A stretch of 64,000 bases of DNA. It comes from Lachnospiraceae bacterium. GTDB taxonomy: Bacteria > Bacillota > Clostridia > Lachnospirales > Lachnospiraceae. This document shows, one piece after another, positions 60,691-64,000 of the stretch. How positions within the stretch are numbered: the stretch's first letter is position 1; each line of letters starts with the position of its first letter. The stretch spans positions 124,001 to 188,000 of the forward strand of contig JAFWTY010000007.1 in the NCBI GenBank assembly GCA_017518735.1. Reading direction: 5' to 3'. Below the pieces are notes generated by a model. That model was not told where the DNA came from, did not search any database, and worked only from the letters and a program-made list of their open reading frames with translations. The position numbers and the translations under genes are program-made.

Positions 60691-61104
60691 ATGAAATACA
60701 AATACTGCAGAATTCAGGGAAAAGAACTTGCAGCGAATACGAGGACGGGCAAAGGAGTGTTCAGCATGCTGAACCAGCTCGTTACGAACGGTGTAATGGA
60801 CGAGGAGGACGTTGGCCTTTTTAAGGAAATTGATTCCTGGTTTGTGGAAGAGCTACCGTTTCCTCCGCAATGCAAAAGACAGGAAAAGGTCATCTGCTAT
60901 TTCAAGACGGAGAATTCCGAAATGATGATGAAGATGATCAAGCCGCTTTTGTGGCTGCTCGATCGCTATGAGCACCCGTATTACGTTGTCTATACCAACT
61001 ATCCGGGTGAGATCGTTTACGAGGACGAATATCAGATCGTCGTAAAGGTGGATGAGAATGTGGTGATCGAAGATGTCCAGGCAAGCTGGTCCCCCGAAGA
61101 CTGA
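60691..61104 (+). CDS. Conserved-looking soluble protein of unknown function
   Basis: 137 residues, no signal peptide or membrane helix, acidic C-terminus. Features: NTRTGKGVFSMLNQLVTNGVMDEEDVGLFKEIDSWFVEELPFPP and a mixed alpha/beta end EIVYEDEYQIVVKVDE. GGAGGC precedes the ATG and the pap gene lies 10 bases upstream, so they form an operon. I do not recognise the family; context links it to polyphosphate or nucleotide metabolism only loosely. Confidence 0.65.
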   Translation: MKYKYCRIQGKELAANTRTGKGVFSMLNQLVTNGVMDEEDVGLFKEIDSWFVEELPFPPQCKRQEKVICYFKTENSEMMMKMIKPLLWLLDRYEHPYYVVYTNYPGEIVYEDEYQIVVKVDENVVIEDVQASWSPED

Positions 61105-61181
61105 CGGCCTACTTTGAAAGACAAGTATGATAAGAGTAAAATGATAGAAATGAAAAAAACAGAAAAAGAGGTGTGTTGCAA

Positions 61182-61820
61182 ATGAATCCGGAACAGAGAA
61201 AAGCAAAATACGGCGTGGGTGGAGCCATTGCCATTATGATGCAGATTCAGCTGATTGTCGTGTGTGCAGCCCTGATTTTAACCAGCTATGGAATCATCAG
61301 TACGTTAAAGACGGGAAAAGAGGCCGCTGTTTCCATAGAATGGAACAGGCTGATTGTCTACACATTGCAGGCAATTACCTGTATCGCAATCCTGGTCTTC
61401 GGAACTCTCCATTTCCACAAGAAGAAAATTGCTTATTTCAAGTGGGTTGTATACTGCTATGCCTTCCTGGAAGCGGTTCGTTGTGCGCTTCTTTCGACCA
61501 ACGGCATTGAGAAATGGCCTTCCATCGTGGCAAAGTTTTTACTTGTCATGTTAGCCTGCGGCCTGATTCTTTTGGCGGAACATTTGGGAGAGAAAAAATA
61601 CAACATTTTAGCTTACGTTCTGATTTTCCTGGAGGCAGCACTTTTTCTGGTATTTGCTTTCAACTTTGCAACGAACAGCCGATTATTGTTTAAGTTACTC
61701 CCGATTATCGGTGTATTAATCTGTGCATCCATCTGCCTCTTCAATGAAGCAAAAATCAAGCAGAAAGCATATTTTGACGGTTTACGTGCGGAAAAAGCGA
61801 AAGAAGGGATAGCAGAATGA
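61182..61820 (+). CDS. Six-helix membrane protein, function unknown
   Basis: ATG 61182, about 9 bases after AAAGAGGTG; 212 residues with five to six hydrophobic helices from GGAIAIMMQIQLIVVCAALILTSYG onward and a Lys-rich C-terminus (AKIKQKAYFDGLRAEKAKEG). Its stop overlaps the start of the CstA-family gene, so it may be an accessory protein of that transporter. Confidence 0.7.
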   Translation: MNPEQRKAKYGVGGAIAIMMQIQLIVVCAALILTSYGIISTLKTGKEAAVSIEWNRLIVYTLQAITCIAILVFGTLHFHKKKIAYFKWVVYCYAFLEAVRCALLSTNGIEKWPSIVAKFLLVMLACGLILLAEHLGEKKYNILAYVLIFLEAALFLVFAFNFATNSRLLFKLLPIIGVLICASICLFNEAKIKQKAYFDGLRAEKAKEGIAE

Positions 61821-63250
61821 TTACTTTTATTGCGGCACTTGTTCTTTTATTTGGCGGCTACATGATCTACGGAAGAATCGCGGAGAAGGTTTTTGCGCCG
61901 GATGACAGACAGACTCCTGCGGTTGCCATCAACGACGGTGTAGACTGTGTGCCGATGAAAACGTGGAAAGCGTTTTTGATTCAGTTATTAAACATTGCGG
62001 GAACCGGTCCGATTTTCGGTGCCCTTATGGGCGCTTGCTTTGGACCGGTTGTCTTTTTATGGATCGTATTCGGCTCCATCCTGGGTGGTGCCGTACACGA
62101 TTATATGAGCGGTATGATTTCCTGCCGAAACAGCGGCGCTTCCATTGCGGAATTGTCCGGAATCTATCTCGGAAAAGGGGCGCTGTTTTTGATGCGAATC
62201 TTCTCCGTTGTACTGCTTTTGCTTACCGGTACCGTATTTGTTACGTCGCCGGCGGCTTTGATCAACACTCTGACGGGAGAGAAACTCGGCGGAATATTCT
62301 GGATTGTGGTAATCCTTTTATACTACATTCTGGCAACGATTCTTCCGATCGACAAACTCATCGGAAAACTCTATCCGATTTTCGGCGTGGTACTGATTGT
62401 TATGGCAGTCAGCATTTCCGGGGCAATGTTCATCTTACCGCAGTATAACATCCCGGAACTGGTTTTATCGAATCTTCATCCGGAAAACCTTCCGATGTTT
62501 CCGTTTATGTTCATTACGGTTGCCTGCGGTGCGATTTCCGGTTTCCATGCGACTCAGTCACCGATGGTTGCAAAATGTATTACAAATGAAAAAGTCGGCC
62601 GTAAAGTTTTCTACGGAGCCATGATCACCGAATCCGTAATCGCTCTTGTCTGGGCGGCAGCAGGTGTGGCATTCTACGGAAAAACAGGCGACTTATCCAC
62701 GGCACTTTCCGACCTCGGACAGTCCGGTGTCGTATATCAGATCAGCAAGACCATGCTCGGACCGGTAGGAGGAATCCTTGCGGTAATCGGTGTGGTTGTA
62801 TGTCCGATCACTTCCGGAGACACGGCATTCCGAAGCGCCCGTCTGATCCTTGCGGAGTGGACGAAATTAAAGCAGGAAAAAATCATAAATCGTCTGATTC
62901 TCTCTATTCCGTTGCTTGCGATTGCCGCGGTTTTGACGCAACTTGATTTCACGGTAATCTGGCGTTATTTCTCCTGGAGCAACCAGACGTTGGCCATGAT
63001 CTCACTGTGGGTGGCAACGTCCTATCTGTTAAAGGAGGGAAAGTACCGTTACGGTTCGCTTCTTACCGCATTTCCGGCGACTTTCATGTCAGCCGTATCG
63101 CTTACATACATCCTCATGGCAAGCGAAGGATTTAAGCTGTCCGGAACCATCGCATATCCGGCCGGATTCGGTTTTGCGCTGGCATTGTTTGTGGTATATC
63201 TTATCTTTTTCGGCAAGATACAAAAAAAGGCAAAAAAGATTGCAAAATAG
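61817..63250 (+). CDS. CstA family transporter (carbon starvation protein, short form)
   Basis: 477 residues and 12 or more helices. Family hallmarks: GTGPIFGALMGACFGPVVFLWIVFGSILGGAVHDYMSGMISCRNSGAS, GAISGFHATQSPMVAKCI and CPITSGDTAFRSARLILAEW. CstA relatives import pyruvate or peptides; E. coli CstA is about 700 residues, and this is the shorter Gram-positive form. Coupled by ATGA overlap to the preceding membrane protein gene. Confidence 0.9.
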   Translation: MITFIAALVLLFGGYMIYGRIAEKVFAPDDRQTPAVAINDGVDCVPMKTWKAFLIQLLNIAGTGPIFGALMGACFGPVVFLWIVFGSILGGAVHDYMSGMISCRNSGASIAELSGIYLGKGALFLMRIFSVVLLLLTGTVFVTSPAALINTLTGEKLGGIFWIVVILLYYILATILPIDKLIGKLYPIFGVVLIVMAVSISGAMFILPQYNIPELVLSNLHPENLPMFPFMFITVACGAISGFHATQSPMVAKCITNEKVGRKVFYGAMITESVIALVWAAAGVAFYGKTGDLSTALSDLGQSGVVYQISKTMLGPVGGILAVIGVVVCPITSGDTAFRSARLILAEWTKLKQEKIINRLILSIPLLAIAAVLTQLDFTVIWRYFSWSNQTLAMISLWVATSYLLKEGKYRYGSLLTAFPATFMSAVSLTYILMASEGFKLSGTIAYPAGFGFALALFVVYLIFFGKIQKKAKKIAK

Positions 63251-63362
63251 GCGGTAAATCGATAAAATGGTAGTTGAGGTGTACAGGGGCTGCATCGGTT
63301 TTTGTATGCCTGATTGGGGGAATCAGCAGGATCGTCCTGTAAGGAATTAAGGAGAATGGAAA

Positions 63363-64000
63363 ATGGTATTTACCTATGAGCTCCGTATGGTAATGAAACG
63401 ATTACTTGCGGGGGATGTAGATGCATTTCAGGGATTTTACATCAATACGGTGAATGATATGTATTTTCATGTAAAACTTGTCATCGGCAACGATGAGGAA
63501 GTTTCCCGTATGATGATCAAAATTTATAAAGCGATGTTTATCCGTCTCGGACGTCTTTCCAAACCCGAGGAAACTACCGTATGGTACAACGAAATTCTCT
63601 ATCAGCACCTGGTAGACTGGGTCAGCGTAAACTGTGCAAACCAGTTGATCGGTGAGGAAAACGGAGAATACAACGAGTATCCCGGAGTAGAGGAGTACAT
63701 CCGCGGAAACAACGTTTTACTGGAATCCGAAGTTGCAAACCTTGCAGCAAGCTATATCAATACATTGGATCCGGTACATGCTCTGACCGGCCTTGCATAC
63801 TTCTACGACGGATTCTCCGATGAGGATCTGGAGAAGTATCTGATGGTCGACATCGATACCATTCGTACCCGTGTGAAATATGCAAGAAAGCAGATTAGTA
63901 TTTACTCTCTGGAATTCTGCAGGGCAAACGATTATGAAAGTGCAAGAGTTGACAACAACCTTCTTTTGCTCGCATATGTATTGATCTTCAATGAAGTGAA
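63363..64000 (+). CDS. Sigma-factor-like protein, 3' end cut by window
   Basis: Open from ATG 63363 (AAGGAG 10 bases upstream) to the end of the window, 212 or more codons. The N-terminal LAGDVDAFQGFYINTVNDMYFHVKLVIGNDEEVSRMMIKIYKAMF resembles sigma region 2 of ECF factors. LTGLAYFYDGFSDEDLEKYLMVDIDTIRTRVKYARKQI resembles region 4 with a helix-turn-helix, but the conserved residues are weak. It continues past the usual ECF length, so a C-terminal extension exists. Alternative: a sigma-like protein of unknown function. Confidence 0.6.
   Translation, partial: MVFTYELRMVMKRLLAGDVDAFQGFYINTVNDMYFHVKLVIGNDEEVSRMMIKIYKAMFIRLGRLSKPEETTVWYNEILYQHLVDWVSVNCANQLIGEENGEYNEYPGVEEYIRGNNVLLESEVANLAASYINTLDPVHALTGLAYFYDGFSDEDLEKYLMVDIDTIRTRVKYARKQISIYSLEFCRANDYESARVDNNLLLLAYVLIFNEV

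Noticed and set aside
1..64000. tRNA, rRNA, CRISPR arrays, insertion sequences, prophage
   Set aside because: None recognised by eye; no repeat-spacer pattern and no transposase or integrase frame.

Overview
The window is one continuous piece of a low-to-mid GC chromosome of the Bacillota, class Clostridia, most likely family Lachnospiraceae. Evidence: the S10-spc-alpha ribosomal gene order with secY-adk-map-infA-rpmJ-rpsM-rpsK-rpsD-rpoA-rplQ, a zinc-ribbon type uS14, a long L17 with an internal insertion, group II ECF transporter genes beside a truA, strong AGGAGG ribosome binding sites and TTGACA/TATAAT promoters. I cannot name the genus. I saw no rRNA, tRNA, CRISPR array or insertion sequence.

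Left part (1-21061) is accessory and housekeeping material. It holds the tail of a GH2 glycosidase with its GPH-type sugar symporter, an ECF S component with a YwlG-like protein, a Q-rich membrane protein and a LigB/Memo-AMMECR1 fusion. Next come a GH36 alpha-galactosidase broken by a one-base frameshift and a TM2-like membrane protein. A very large soluble protein joins a LacI-type sensor, GGDEF, EAL and a beta-solenoid. Two tRNA modification genes (trmO, truA) lie on the minus strand. A three-gene + strand unit follows: rubredoxin-like/acidic-repeat/glutamate-synthase-like protein, DUF4190-like and DUF2752-like proteins. A class I methyltransferase on the minus strand closes this part.

Middle part (21301-38119) is the S10-spc-alpha superoperon, from a TTGCAA-N17-TAGAAT promoter and a long leader to a terminator after rplQ. 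An internal promoter precedes rpmJ and a multi-hairpin leader precedes rpsM. The block rplQ-ecfA1-ecfA2-ecfT-truA-rplM-rpsI that is contiguous in many Bacillota is here split by pilT and a TraX-like gene on one side, and by an AGCS symporter and an MscS channel on the other.

Right part (47386-64000) holds a nucleotide-sugar group (pseudaminate cytidylyltransferase, small unknown protein, GDP-fucose synthase), a membrane GGDEF-EAL protein, a heterodimeric ABC exporter and a YtqA-type radical SAM protein. Sulfur genes follow: metY and cysK, with an IscR-like Rrf2 regulator facing them. Then come a polyphosphate:AMP phosphotransferase, a CstA-family transporter, and the start of a sigma-factor-like gene cut by the window end.

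The most striking find is upstream of metY (55831-56230). A 38-codon leader peptide with a Met-Trp-Cys-Met-Cys-Met-Arg-Met cluster is followed within codons by a 10-base segment perfectly complementary to the 5' arm of a downstream intrinsic terminator. This has the geometry of ribosome-mediated transcription attenuation of sulfur amino-acid genes, placed under a promoter whose -35 box sits inside a palindrome that could be an Rrf2-type operator. I know of no described Clostridia system of this design for metY/cysK, but I could not search.
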